47,285 nt of DNA from JBPOIC01 sp052034865 (GCA_052034865.1 JBPOIC010000041.1:1-47285), one strand, 5' to 3'; positions 17,221 through 25,653 are shown, counted from the stretch's first letter. The notes: generated by a model from the sequence alone, not told the origin. Numbers and translations: made by a program.

Positions 17221-17910
17221 TTAATTGTCCCGTTCAACAATTTCCATCAACCGTTTAGGATCGGAAATTTCGATCATCTGATCGCTGGTTTGAATCCAGC
17301 CGGTCTTGGACCACAGACTCATAATCCGAATGACGGTCTCAACGCTTGAGCCGATCCGGTCGGCGATTTCCTGACGAGTTAAGGGAATAGTAATGCGGGA
17401 GGTCGGACCGTAAACGATACAAACCTGCTTCAAAAGATCTAAAAGAAAGTGGGCGATTCTTTTTTCAACGGAGTTGAAAGTTCCCAAACGATCCATATGC
17501 GCCTGCTGAATTCTCTCCCCCATCTGGGCGATCAGCGTTTTGCCAATTTTGGGATGATTGAGAAAGAGAGATCCGAAACTGCCTTGCTCGATCTTCATCA
17601 CGACGGATTGCTCCAGCGCGACGGCGCTTGCAGGATAAGTTCCATCCTGTATTGCAACGGCGGCTCCCAAAAGATCGCCTCTTAAAAAAAGATGCACAAT
17701 ACGCTCGCGTCCTTCGGGATGGGGGCGCGTCAACTTCAGGCTTCCAGAGAGGAGCAAAAAAGCATGCGCGGCCGGGTCGCCCACCTCAAAAAGTACTTCC
17801 TTGCGATTGAGCACGACCAGCTCGGATTTAGCCGCAAGCAGATCCATTTCCTCCTCGGAAAGGCTCGCAAACAGCGGGAGCTGCTTCATGTAAGCGATCG
17901 ATTTTTTCAT
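17221..17910 (-). CDS. Crp/Fnr-family transcription factor of a denitrification cluster (Dnr/NnrR-like)
   Basis: A 229-residue protein. An N-terminal cyclic-nucleotide-like beta barrel (about 10-120: LLLSGSLKLTRPHPEGRERI, GDLLGAAVAIQDG) is followed by a dimer helix and a winged helix-turn-helix (LTRQEIADRIGSSVETVIRI, about 175-195). It lacks the N-terminal cysteine cluster of oxygen-sensing FNR, so a Dnr/NnrR-like NO sensor is the best fit. In the recognition helix Glu and Arg (E-T-V-I-R) are kept, but Ile sits where FNR has Ser. Palindromes with TATGA half-sites lie upstream of nirK, upstream of the porin-nor operon and 22 bases upstream of its own start, consistent with control of the whole cluster and autorepression. 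It is divergent from nnrS. Confidence 0.9.
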   Translation of the reverse strand: MKKSIAYMKQLPLFASLSEEEMDLLAAKSELVVLNRKEVLFEVGDPAAHAFLLLSGSLKLTRPHPEGRERIVHLFLRGDLLGAAVAIQDGTYPASAVALEQSVVMKIEQGSFGSLFLNHPKIGKTLIAQMGERIQQAHMDRLGTFNSVEKRIAHFLLDLLKQVCIVYGPTSRITIPLTRQEIADRIGSSVETVIRIMSLWSKTGWIQTSDQMIEISDPKRLMEIVERDN

Positions 17911-17923
17911 GAGAGAAGATTTT

Positions 17924-17941
17924 ATATGATAAAAATCATAA
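17924..17941 (+). promoter_or_regulatory. Crp/Fnr-type palindrome between the regulator gene and nnrS
   Basis: ATATGATAAAAATCATAA contains the perfect dyad TATGAT-AAAA-ATCATA. Its centre (17932.5) lies about 41.5 bases before a start near 17974 set by a -10-like TAGGAT (17962-17967), the class II activating position for nnrS on the + strand. In the other direction it overlaps the start region of the regulator gene (ATG 17910), fitting autorepression. Confidence 0.65.
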
Positions 17942-17969
17942 GGGGTAAAGCGCAGACTCGCTAGGATTG

Positions 17970-18160
17970 TTAGGCTTAAGTCCCTGAAGTTTTTCGTCGC
18001 GAAAGGTCAAGAAATTAAAAAAGAGAAGGAAACCTAAGAAGGAAGCGCGCAGGGGTAATTGAAAAGTACATCGAGCACTTCCTTCAAAGATTGACGCAGG
18101 ATTTTTTAATTGATTGATCTTGCAGCAGAAAAATCTTCAGGGACTTAAAGCCTAAGGTTA
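17970..18160 (+). repeat. Imperfect 190-bp inverted repeat forming the nnrS leader
   Basis: The arm TTAGGCTTAAGTCCCTGAAG (from 17970) is complementary to CTTCAGGGACTTAAAGCCTAA (18135-18155) apart from one extra base. Inside, GAAATTAAAAAA (about 18010-18022) mirrors TTTTTTAATTG (about 18101-18112), and GAAGGAAG mirrors CTTCCTTC. The unit has no coding capacity. It could be a MITE-like element or a long structured 5' leader, since the predicted nnrS transcript would start near 17974. Confidence 0.6.
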
Positions 18161-18187
18161 ACAAAAATAAAAAAGGGATCGTGAACG

Positions 18188-19342
18188 GTGTCAGAAACAA
18201 CTTCTAAAAAATTTGCAGATCCCTATCGGATCTTTTTTCCCATCGGGTTTTTTCTAGGGGCTATCGGCGTTCTCTCCTGGCTTTTATTTTCGGTGAGACA
18301 AAACGGGAGCTATCCGGGGCTTTATCATAGCGACACGATGATCCTCGGATTTTTCCTAAGCATCGCGATGGGTTTTTTGATGACGGCAGTCCCGCGTTTT
18401 ACCGGTTCGTTTGCAGCTACTCGCGAGGAGATCCTGATTCCCGCGTTTTTGTTTCTTCAGATCCCCTGGATGATGATGTGGCGTCCTCAGTGGATATCAC
18501 TCATCGCCCTTTTACAGATGATTCTGTTGATCCGGTTTGGCATTCGACGCCTGAGGCAAGGATCGAGCGCCCCCTTTCCGCCCTTTATCCTCGTGGGGTT
18601 CGGACTGTTCTGCGCCCTTTTAGGCAGCGCCATCAAAGTCGCGGGGCTTTTTTTTCCGCTCTCTCAAAATCCCAATTCGTGGGCCCGTCTTCTCCTCTAT
18701 GAAGGTTTTCCCCTCGGCCTGCTCCTCGGGGTCGGCACGCGCCTGCTTCCCTTTTTTATCGGAGCCCTTCCTCCCCAAACGGCGCATCCCTTTCAAATTG
18801 GGGTGAAGCCGCATCAGGAACGAAGATTCTTTTTGGGCCTCGGCCTGCTTTTAATGAGCTCCTTTTTAGTAGAGCAATTTTATCTACCCCTTCTCGGACA
18901 GACGCTGAGGTATCTTCTCGTGAGCGCGCTTCTGATTTTGCGCTGGCCGCTGTTTCGACTTCCTCCCAAGAGTGCGATGGCCGTAGGCATTTGGCTCAGC
19001 GCCTGGTTTCTTCTCATCGGCGGCTGGCCCGGCATTGTTTGGCCCGCCTATCAGATCCATTTCAAGCATCTGATTTTTATCGGAGTCATTTCGATCATGA
19101 TTTTATCGGTGGCCACCCGCGTCGTCGTATCGCACGGCGGCCATCCTAAAATTCTCGAAGTCTCGTCGCCCGCCTTGATCGGAGGCTTGAGTCTGACGAC
19201 GATCTCTTTAGGCCTCCGTCTTTTTGCGCCGGTGAGTCCGAACTACTTTTTGTTTTTAGGGATTGCGGCGACTTGTTGGACGGGAGGAATCTTAATCTGG
19301 TTGTTGGGGTTTTTTCCTAAGATCATCCGCAGGAAAGTTTGA
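18188..19342 (+). CDS. nnrS: NnrS-family heme-copper membrane protein
   Basis: A 384-residue protein with about 12 membrane helices and very few soluble loops. FADPYRIFFPIGFFLG near the start, then YPGLYHSDTMILGFFLS and GFLMTAVPRFTG are the usual NnrS landmarks, with the conserved His in the YHSD segment. NnrS proteins bind heme and copper in the inner membrane and protect cells from NO and nitrosative stress. The start is GTG 18188. It is divergent from the Crp/Fnr gene and preceded by a 210-base leader that is largely an inverted repeat. Confidence 0.9.
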   Translation: MSETTSKKFADPYRIFFPIGFFLGAIGVLSWLLFSVRQNGSYPGLYHSDTMILGFFLSIAMGFLMTAVPRFTGSFAATREEILIPAFLFLQIPWMMMWRPQWISLIALLQMILLIRFGIRRLRQGSSAPFPPFILVGFGLFCALLGSAIKVAGLFFPLSQNPNSWARLLLYEGFPLGLLLGVGTRLLPFFIGALPPQTAHPFQIGVKPHQERRFFLGLGLLLMSSFLVEQFYLPLLGQTLRYLLVSALLILRWPLFRLPPKSAMAVGIWLSAWFLLIGGWPGIVWPAYQIHFKHLIFIGVISIMILSVATRVVVSHGGHPKILEVSSPALIGGLSLTTISLGLRLFAPVSPNYFLFLGIAATCWTGGILIWLLGFFPKIIRRKV

Positions 19343-19406
19343 TCAAAGGATAATTGAGGTATTGAAGATTTTCCGACGAAACGGCGATTAGGAACGTTTC
19401 CTGTTC

Positions 19407-21158
19407 TCACCTGACCAGTCGCACGTAAAACTCCTTCAACGCCTGGGGCAAAAGTTCAGGGCGGGGAAGAATGGCATAACGCCCATGGCCCAACATGCGG
19501 GGCAGATAGTTTTTGGCCTGGGCTTCTATGGCCAAGCCGAAGGCCTCGATCCCCTTACCATGGGCCTCGCGCAAGGCCTGGGCGACGTCGGCGATGCCGT
19601 AGGAGCCTTCGTAGACGTCGTAATCGCTGGGCTTGCCGTCCGTGAGGAGGATCAGCCAGCGTTGCTCCGTCGGCTCTTTTTCAAGCAGGTGGGTCGCATG
19701 GCGAATCGCGGGACCGATGCGCGTGTAGCCTTGGGGGAAAAGCCCGCCGATCCTGTTTTTGGCACGCTGCCAGTTTTCAGAGAACGATTTCAGGGTGAGA
19801 TAGTCGCAGCGATTGCGGGTGTGGGAAGAAAAGGTATCGATCTGAAACCGGTCCTCATGCTCGTTTAAAACCTCGCCGAAAAGTAGCAGTGCCTCTTTTT
19901 CGACATCGATAACGCGCGCCCCTCCCGTATACGCATCCGTCGAAAGGCTGCGATCCACCAGAAATAAAAGACTTAAGCTGCGCCTTTTTTTTCGCAGGCT
20001 CTTATAAAGCCTGTCGGAGACGGGGCGCGAGGCCCGAAGATCGGCAAAGGCCTCGACCATCGCAGTAAGATCGGGCTCCTCTCCTTCCTTCTCGCGCAGC
20101 GAAAGCTCTCGTTCATGAAAAACATGGGCCAGCTCGCGTTTCATCCGGCGCAACAGGGGTTGTTTGTTGCGAAGCGTTGTCTGCGCAAATTCGGGGGATA
20201 AAATCTGAAACGGTCCCGGATAGAGTTTACAATAATTTTTTCGGTAGTTTTTATTCCGCCCATCCCATTCGTCATAACAATGATAAAAGCCCGAGGAGGT
20301 CCTCTCAGAACTTTCCGGAATGGACGCCTGCATTCTGAAATCGGATCGATAAACCGAATGCGACGGATTGTCCGTGCGCACCAGATGTTTTAATTTAAGC
20401 TCGTTTAAGGCGTCGGCATGCTGATCTAATTCATCCGCCGAATCCAAATCCCGCCAGTTTCCCTGAAATTCCTCCAGCGTCTCCACCTTTTCGAAATTGT
20501 GGGCGAGGGTGTAATCCTCCACCGCTTTTCGATCGATCTTAAGAATCTCCACCTCATCGCGTGCCGGGCCCTGGATCTCCGTCTGTTCCGAATCTTTCTT
20601 TCTTTCCGAGTTCTGGGGAAGCGAGGCAATGTCTTCGGATGCGGCTTTTAGCGGAGAAAACCAGCGGCCGTAGAGAAAATTGAGAAAAGGAATTTTCGAA
20701 GGATGCGGTTTTGAGAGGAGCTGATTTAGAAGATGGTCGTGAAGGGTTTTAAGAGAAGGATATTCTTCGAGAAGCTGCGGTAAAATTTTCAAAGAGTCCT
20801 CGATCGCCTTCTGCCTGGAAAGCTCGATCGAATAAGGGCCCGCGCTCGTTTTGTTGAGGTCCAGTTTTTTTTCAATACTCAGGTAGACGATGCGAAAAAG
20901 ATAGTAGTCCCGATTTTCTCGAAGGGTTTGAAAGCGGTCGCACACTGCGGGAAGCAAAAACACAGCCGGCGTATATCCGCCTTCTTCTTCCGCCGAGATG
21001 ATTTCGATGGGAGATCCCGTGAGGGCGCGTGCCAGCAAGGTAAGAGATCCTTTGACGTCGATCAACCGGACGGCGCCATCGGAAAGTCCTCTTTTCTTTT
21101 GAGGATCGCCCTTCCATTGGTTCCAGATTTTTTTAAAGAGGAGTTCGAAGAGATCCAT
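19407..21158 (-). CDS. norD: NorD, von Willebrand A-domain activator of nitric oxide reductase
   Basis: A protein of 583 residues from ATG 21158 (MDLFELLFKKIW). An upstream in-frame start at 21269 would add 37 residues encoded by a palindromic repeat and is rejected. The C-terminal third is a vWA domain with the MIDAS motif DRSLS (in LLFLVDRSLSTDAY) and LLTDGKPSDYD. The N-terminal part is helical and charged. NorD works with the NorQ AAA+ ATPase in assembly or activation of cytochrome c-dependent NO reductase. It is the last gene of the leftward operon porin-norC-norB-norQ-norD, separated from norQ by 126 bases containing a REP-like unit. Confidence 0.92.
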   Translation of the reverse strand: MDLFELLFKKIWNQWKGDPQKKRGLSDGAVRLIDVKGSLTLLARALTGSPIEIISAEEEGGYTPAVFLLPAVCDRFQTLRENRDYYLFRIVYLSIEKKLDLNKTSAGPYSIELSRQKAIEDSLKILPQLLEEYPSLKTLHDHLLNQLLSKPHPSKIPFLNFLYGRWFSPLKAASEDIASLPQNSERKKDSEQTEIQGPARDEVEILKIDRKAVEDYTLAHNFEKVETLEEFQGNWRDLDSADELDQHADALNELKLKHLVRTDNPSHSVYRSDFRMQASIPESSERTSSGFYHCYDEWDGRNKNYRKNYCKLYPGPFQILSPEFAQTTLRNKQPLLRRMKRELAHVFHERELSLREKEGEEPDLTAMVEAFADLRASRPVSDRLYKSLRKKRRSLSLLFLVDRSLSTDAYTGGARVIDVEKEALLLFGEVLNEHEDRFQIDTFSSHTRNRCDYLTLKSFSENWQRAKNRIGGLFPQGYTRIGPAIRHATHLLEKEPTEQRWLILLTDGKPSDYDVYEGSYGIADVAQALREAHGKGIEAFGLAIEAQAKNYLPRMLGHGRYAILPRPELLPQALKEFYVRLVR

Positions 21159-21174
21159 GGCCAGAACCGGAAAT

Positions 21175-21260
21175 ACCCTGTGTAGGGGCGGGGGTCTTCC
21201 CGCCCTAAACCTCTTGCACAGAGGGTGGGGCGAGAGGAACCTCCCTACAACAGGGATCAT
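21175..21260. repeat. REP-like palindromic intergenic repeat between norQ and norD
   Basis: TGTAGGG near 21180 is mirrored by CCCTACA near 21241; between them lie GGGGCGGGGGTCTTCCCGCCC and a similar second stem. Related sequence (TGTAGGGGAGATC...GGTCGCCC) occurs near 45762-45790, and GGGCGATGCATGCATCGCCC-type units occur near 47136, so this appears to be a genome-wide small repeat family. It interrupts an otherwise tight operon. Confidence 0.55.
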
Positions 21261-21284
21261 GCAAAGCAAGAAACTTGTTTTCCA

Positions 21285-22067
21285 TTACAGAATCAATGCC
21301 ACCACATCCTTTAACGCCGCAGCCACCTCTTCATCGTCCGTCAACGGCTCGACAATCGCTGTTTCGCAGGCCAGACGGGGCGGAAGGCCGGAACCGATCA
21401 GTTTTCCCGCATCGATGAGCAGGCGTGTCGAGGCATCCTCGGCCAGGCCCAGCTCCACCAGGTTTCGAATCTTTTGGGCGATCTGCACCAGCTTTGCGGC
21501 GGTCTTTAAATCCATCAGGGTTTCGGCCTGGACGATCTCGGCCTCGATGGCGGGCGCGGGATATCCCATCCTTAACGAGATGAAACGCTGGCGGGTCGAG
21601 GGTTTGAGCTCCTTAAAACCGCGCTGATAGCCGGGATTAAAAGACGCGACGAGCATGAAGGAGTTTGGCGCGGAGATGATTTCGTCATGTCGATCCAAGA
21701 ACAAGACGCGGCGATGATCGGTTAAGGAGTGCAGCGAGACTATCGTATCGGGGCGCGCCTCCGCGATTTCGTCTAAGTACACGACGGAGCCGGCCCGCAA
21801 TCCTTGCGTCAAAGGGCCGTCCTGCCAAACGGTTTCCGAACCTTTTACCAGATAGCGTCCGAGAAGATCGGAGGCCGAGGTTTCGTCATGACACGAGACG
21901 GTCACCAGGTTTTGCTGAAGTTTGGCCGCCATGAACTCGACAAAGCGCGACTTCCCGCATCCCGTCGGCCCTTTCAGCAAAAGAGGAAGTTTGTTGCGAT
22001 AGGCGTGATCGAATACATCGCATTCCTGGGCGATGGATCGGTAGTAGGGGATGGGGAATGAAGACAT
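21285..22067 (-). CDS. norQ: NorQ, MoxR-type AAA+ ATPase
   Basis: A 260-residue AAA+ protein with Walker A GPTGCGKS (about residues 33-40), Walker B VVYLDEIAEARPD, and sensor motif FMLVASFNPGYQRG. This is the usual size and pattern of NorQ/CbbQ proteins. Together with NorD it inserts the non-heme iron or otherwise activates the NorCB complex. It starts five bases after the norB stop on the same strand. Confidence 0.94.
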   Translation of the reverse strand: MSSFPIPYYRSIAQECDVFDHAYRNKLPLLLKGPTGCGKSRFVEFMAAKLQQNLVTVSCHDETSASDLLGRYLVKGSETVWQDGPLTQGLRAGSVVYLDEIAEARPDTIVSLHSLTDHRRVLFLDRHDEIISAPNSFMLVASFNPGYQRGFKELKPSTRQRFISLRMGYPAPAIEAEIVQAETLMDLKTAAKLVQIAQKIRNLVELGLAEDASTRLLIDAGKLIGSGLPPRLACETAIVEPLTDDEEVAAALKDVVALIL

Positions 22068-22072
22068 AAAAC

Positions 22073-23407
22073 TTACGCCCTTTCCAACGCCTCATCCGTC
22101 GGTCGTCCAAAACGGATGAAGTTGACGATGTATAAAATCACTCCGAGCGAAAAAAGAGAGGCCGCCAGGGCGAGGCCTAGAAAGTGGACCTCAAGCTCTT
22201 TTTGAACCATCAAAAAATCCATCCCCAATTTTCTTTCCAGATAGACCTGAGCGATACCGGCGACGGCAAAGGCCGCCGTCATCGCGACCATGCCGATGTT
22301 GGAAAACCAGAAGGCGAGGAGACTCGTCATGTTGTTGATCAGTTTTCGTCCCGTCATCAAAGGCATCGCGTAGCTGATGATGGCGAGGACGTTCATCGCG
22401 TACGCGCCCCAAAAGGCGAGGTGACCGTGCATGGCGGTGATGAGCGTTCCGTGCGTCCAGATATTCACTTGAGGCAGGGTATGGGCAAATCCCAAAAAAC
22501 CCGCGCCGACAAACGACATGATGGCGCAGCCGAGCGTCCAATAGAGCGAGACTTTATTCGGGTGCACCCTTCCCGATCTGCGATACATCGTGATGGCATA
22601 GAGGGCCATTCCCAAAAAGGCGACGGGCTCCAGGGCTGAAAAAATTCCTCCCACCCAGAGCCAGTATTTCGGGGTCCCGATAAAATAATAGTGATGTCCC
22701 GTCCCTAAAATTCCGGAGAGGAAGGTCAGGCCGACGATCACATACAACCATTTCTCCAACACCTCGCGATCGACACCGGTGAGCTTGATGAGCAGATAGG
22801 CGAGGATGGATCCCATGATCAGCTCCCACACGCCCTCGACCCAAAGATGCACGACCCACCAGCGGAAATAGGAATCGGTCGTCTGATTATCGAAATAGAT
22901 CATCCCAGGCAGATATAGAAGAGCCGCAGAGGTGAGGCCGATTAAAAAAACGATGCCGGTGGTCGAAAAACGTTTGCCGCGCAAGACGGTGATCCCGATG
23001 TTGTAGAGAAACGTCAAAACATTGATGACGACGAGATAATCGAGAGGTCGGGGGATCTCCAAAAATTTCCGGCCCTCCCACCAGTTGAAGTGAAAACCGA
23101 TGACGGCGGTGACGCTGACGACGATCAACGAGATGAGTTGAACGTAGGCTAACGGAACAGAGTGAAGCTCTCTTCCCGCCTCGTCCGGAATGATGAAGTA
23201 GGCTGCTCCCATGAATCCGCACAAAAGCCAGACAACTAAAAGATTCGTATGCGTCGCCCGCGCCGCGTTGAAGGGAATCCAGGAATGCAGAACGTCGTAG
23301 CCCATATGCGCGAAGGCCATGATAAAGCCGTAGCAGAGCTGAAGACCGAGGAGGAGCATGCAGGTGGCGAAGAAATAGTAGGCGACTTTTTGAGAGGAAT
23401 ATTTCAT
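22073..23407 (-). CDS. norB: Cytochrome c-dependent nitric oxide reductase, large subunit
   Basis: A 444-residue protein from ATG 23407 (MKYSSQKVAYYFF), which has AAAGGAG upstream; an in-frame start nine codons earlier is less likely. Twelve membrane helices carry all cNorB ligands: low-spin heme b His53 and His328, heme b3 His326, and non-heme iron FeB His186, His237 and His238 with Glu190 (HLWVE), plus the conserved Glu259. It reduces two NO to N2O at the inner membrane. The absence of a quinol-oxidising extension and the adjacent norC make it the short-chain cNor type. It is followed at five bases by norQ. Confidence 0.97.
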   Translation of the reverse strand: MKYSSQKVAYYFFATCMLLLGLQLCYGFIMAFAHMGYDVLHSWIPFNAARATHTNLLVVWLLCGFMGAAYFIIPDEAGRELHSVPLAYVQLISLIVVSVTAVIGFHFNWWEGRKFLEIPRPLDYLVVINVLTFLYNIGITVLRGKRFSTTGIVFLIGLTSAALLYLPGMIYFDNQTTDSYFRWWVVHLWVEGVWELIMGSILAYLLIKLTGVDREVLEKWLYVIVGLTFLSGILGTGHHYYFIGTPKYWLWVGGIFSALEPVAFLGMALYAITMYRRSGRVHPNKVSLYWTLGCAIMSFVGAGFLGFAHTLPQVNIWTHGTLITAMHGHLAFWGAYAMNVLAIISYAMPLMTGRKLINNMTSLLAFWFSNIGMVAMTAAFAVAGIAQVYLERKLGMDFLMVQKELEVHFLGLALAASLFSLGVILYIVNFIRFGRPTDEALERA

Positions 23408-23477
23408 GGGGGCTCCTTTGGGTAACGTCGACAAAAAAGGGCGGCAGCACCGCCCCGTTACATTTTTGAGAAACGGG

Positions 23478-24167
23478 TTATTTCAGACCAGAGAGAAACT
23501 GGACCAACTCCGCACGCTCCGGATCGGTCAGCGGTAGTTTGGGCATCAGCGTTCCCGGTTTTTTACTGGGAGGATCTTTCAGCCACTCGTCTAAATACGC
23601 GCTGTCCCATTTTTTGCCGACTCCATCCAGTGCCGGTCCGACGTTGCCGCCCTTGCCGCCGAGGGCATGACAGGCCGTGCATATCTGGGCAAATTTTTGA
23701 GGGGCCGCAGAAAGGGCCGGCGCAATCCCGACTGAGGGCGGAAGAGGAACTACGAGATTAGGTTTGGCTGGAAAACCATTCAGATCGACTTCACCCATCC
23801 ATTTAAAAAAGGCGATCAGATCGGTAATGTCCCCATCGCTTAAATGATAGTTCACCATCTTGCGCGCCCCCGGAAACATTGCCTCGGGGTCTTTCAAAAA
23901 AACCTTCATCCACTCTTGTCCGCGCCGTTCGTAGACCTTGGTGAGCTCCGGCGCATAATAGGCCCCTTCGCCCATCAGCGTGTGACAACCCATGCAGTTG
24001 TTTTTATCCCACAGATGTTTTCCCCGTTTGACTTCCTCACTCAGGTTTTGACTGTGGGTTCTTTTTGGAACCTGACGCATGCTGTCCACGCTGAGCGCGA
24101 TAAAGGCAGTCGCACAGATCAGGGTTCCCCCCAAAAAGAAACTCCGGGCTTGAGATTTTGAAAGCAT
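23478..24167 (-). CDS. norC: NorC with an additional C-terminal cytochrome c domain (two hemes)
   Basis: A 229-residue protein. One N-terminal membrane anchor (FFLGGTLICATAFIAL) precedes the NorC domain with heme site CMGCH (58-62), the typical GEGAYYAPEL, and Met in ARKMVNY as axial ligand. A linker rich in Pro/Ala (about 131-157) leads to a second class I cytochrome c with CTACH (163-167) and Met208 in TLMPKLPLTDPE. Standard NorC is about 146-150 residues with one heme. The extra heme could receive electrons from periplasmic donors and pass them to NorC. It is 70 bases upstream of norB and 24 bases downstream of the porin gene. Confidence 0.92.
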   Translation of the reverse strand: MLSKSQARSFFLGGTLICATAFIALSVDSMRQVPKRTHSQNLSEEVKRGKHLWDKNNCMGCHTLMGEGAYYAPELTKVYERRGQEWMKVFLKDPEAMFPGARKMVNYHLSDGDITDLIAFFKWMGEVDLNGFPAKPNLVVPLPPSVGIAPALSAAPQKFAQICTACHALGGKGGNVGPALDGVGKKWDSAYLDEWLKDPPSKKPGTLMPKLPLTDPERAELVQFLSGLK

Positions 24168-24191
24168 GAAACTCCCTCCGTAAAAATCGAA

Positions 24192-25454
24192 TTAATATTT
24201 GGCTGTGAGTTGAGAATAGAAAAAATGCGCAGGATCCGAGCTCCCCGTATCCTTGAAAAATTGTCCGGGGAGAAAAAGCGAATAACCGATCGTCGCGTCG
24301 AAATATTTGATCGGTTCGAATTTGATGAGGACGTCGATCTCCTGCCCGGCAAACGCACTGGCGCTAGCACTTCCCGCCCTCAGCTGAGCCCCGCTCGCCA
24401 TGAAAACGCCGTTCGCGGTTTCGGGCAGAAAGAAGGCATGGTAATCGATGGAAGGTTTTAGAAACGAAAACGGGGCCGCCGAAATTCCCGCTCTGAAATC
24501 GTGGAGGTTTTTCCACGCGAAGAAATCGATGAAACCGTATTTGTCGTGATTGGTGGGAAAGAGGTTATTGAACGTCGTGACCTTTCCGGCAGTCGGCGTG
24601 GAATCGCCGGAGGCAAAATTGTATTCGAGGCCGAAACGCGGTTTTGCCCAAACCGGCGCCGTATAACCGATCCGGCCATGGCCGGCGAAGGCGCTGATCG
24701 TATTGCCCGAGGAATCTCCGGTCTGGTACGCCCCCTCGGCGGCGTAATCGAAATTCTTTTTAAATTTTCCCTTCACTCGCATGCCGACGGTGGCAAGTTG
24801 CAGCTCTCCCTTATTCAGTCCCGATTGAGAACCGTGAAGATACAGCGCGTAGGGCTCCAACTCTCCCTGCGGAAAGCCGCTCCAATGACCGTAAATGCCG
24901 GCGAGTTGATTCTCTACTCCCGTGGTCGGTTCGATGCGCAGGCCCAAAAAATCGATCCAGCTCTTTTGGGCATGAAATCGCCAGACCGCGCCGTCGAAGC
25001 TGCGGCCCAAATTGCCCCAGCCAAAAGAGCCGAGCAAACGCTGATCGCCGTAATTGATCTCCTGACGCCCCACCCGCAGGGTCGTCTCGAGGGGAAGAGC
25101 GTCGGTCTTAAACTCCGCATACCCCTGATAGAAGCGATGGGCGTCTTTCACCTTCACCAAGGCCCCACTCTGACCGAAGGTTTCCGAATCCTGAAACATG
25201 CCGAAGAGGCGAATGCGCGAAGTGGGATGGGCGTCGAGATAAACACGGGCCCGCGTCAGAAAAAAGGTATCGTTGTCTTGGCTCGTGCCAGAATCGAAAT
25301 TATAATTCAGTTGCGTCTCGTGTCGGAATCGCAGCTCTGCGCCCATTTTGATCTTCTCGGGCCAGAGGGAATTCTTGGAAGATTCGGCTTGAGCGATGCC
25401 GGGTAACATTCTTAAAAGCAGGACGATAAAAAACAGACTCCAATACCGATTCAT
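24192..25454 (-). CDS. Outer-membrane beta-barrel channel, alginate-export (AlgE-like) family
   Basis: A 420-residue protein from ATG 25454 (RBS AAGGAT), with signal peptide MNRYWSLFFIVLLLRMLPG ending IAQA. The rest is alternating amphipathic beta strands rich in aromatic residues (ELRFRHETQLNYNFDSG, RVYLDAHPTSRIRLFGMFQ, TLRVGRQEINYGDQRLLG), characteristic of the alginate_export barrel family, and it ends in an aromatic-rich strand. The family name does not imply alginate here; as the first gene of the nor operon it is more likely a channel for anions such as nitrite, or a general porin. Longer upstream in-frame starts lack a signal peptide at the N-terminus. Confidence 0.85.
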   Translation of the reverse strand: MNRYWSLFFIVLLLRMLPGIAQAESSKNSLWPEKIKMGAELRFRHETQLNYNFDSGTSQDNDTFFLTRARVYLDAHPTSRIRLFGMFQDSETFGQSGALVKVKDAHRFYQGYAEFKTDALPLETTLRVGRQEINYGDQRLLGSFGWGNLGRSFDGAVWRFHAQKSWIDFLGLRIEPTTGVENQLAGIYGHWSGFPQGELEPYALYLHGSQSGLNKGELQLATVGMRVKGKFKKNFDYAAEGAYQTGDSSGNTISAFAGHGRIGYTAPVWAKPRFGLEYNFASGDSTPTAGKVTTFNNLFPTNHDKYGFIDFFAWKNLHDFRAGISAAPFSFLKPSIDYHAFFLPETANGVFMASGAQLRAGSASASAFAGQEIDVLIKFEPIKYFDATIGYSLFLPGQFFKDTGSSDPAHFFYSQLTAKY

Positions 25455-25587
25455 GATTTTATCCTTAGTAGGTTTGCAACAGAGCCCTCCTTCAACTGTC
25501 GCGCAGGACGGGGCCTCCATCGCCGAATTCAGAATTCTAAAATCCGCTTATTTTGGATAAAGTTTTACCGGAGTAATTTTTGGGGAA

Positions 25588-25605
25588 GCATGACCTATGT
25601 CATAA
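25588..25605 (-). promoter_or_regulatory. Crp/Fnr-type palindrome upstream of the porin-norCBQD operon
   Basis: GCATGACCTATGTCATAA matches the nirK box at 15 of 18 positions and keeps the arms ATGAC/GTCAT. A class II start would fall near 25555, leaving a leader of about 100 bases before ATG 25454. Confidence 0.65.
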
Positions 25606-25653
25606 GAGTGAGGATATGAAGAAAAGATTTAGGATGAGGATTTTCGATAATAA

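Noticed and set aside
21159..21269. 37-residue N-terminal extension of NorD
   Set aside because: It is encoded by a palindromic intergenic repeat and lacks homology; ATG 21158 gives the normal NorD start.
24501..25406. 301-codon frame opposite the outer-membrane channel gene
   Set aside because: It is a shadow of the beta-barrel gene; composition is Arg/Gly-rich without domains.
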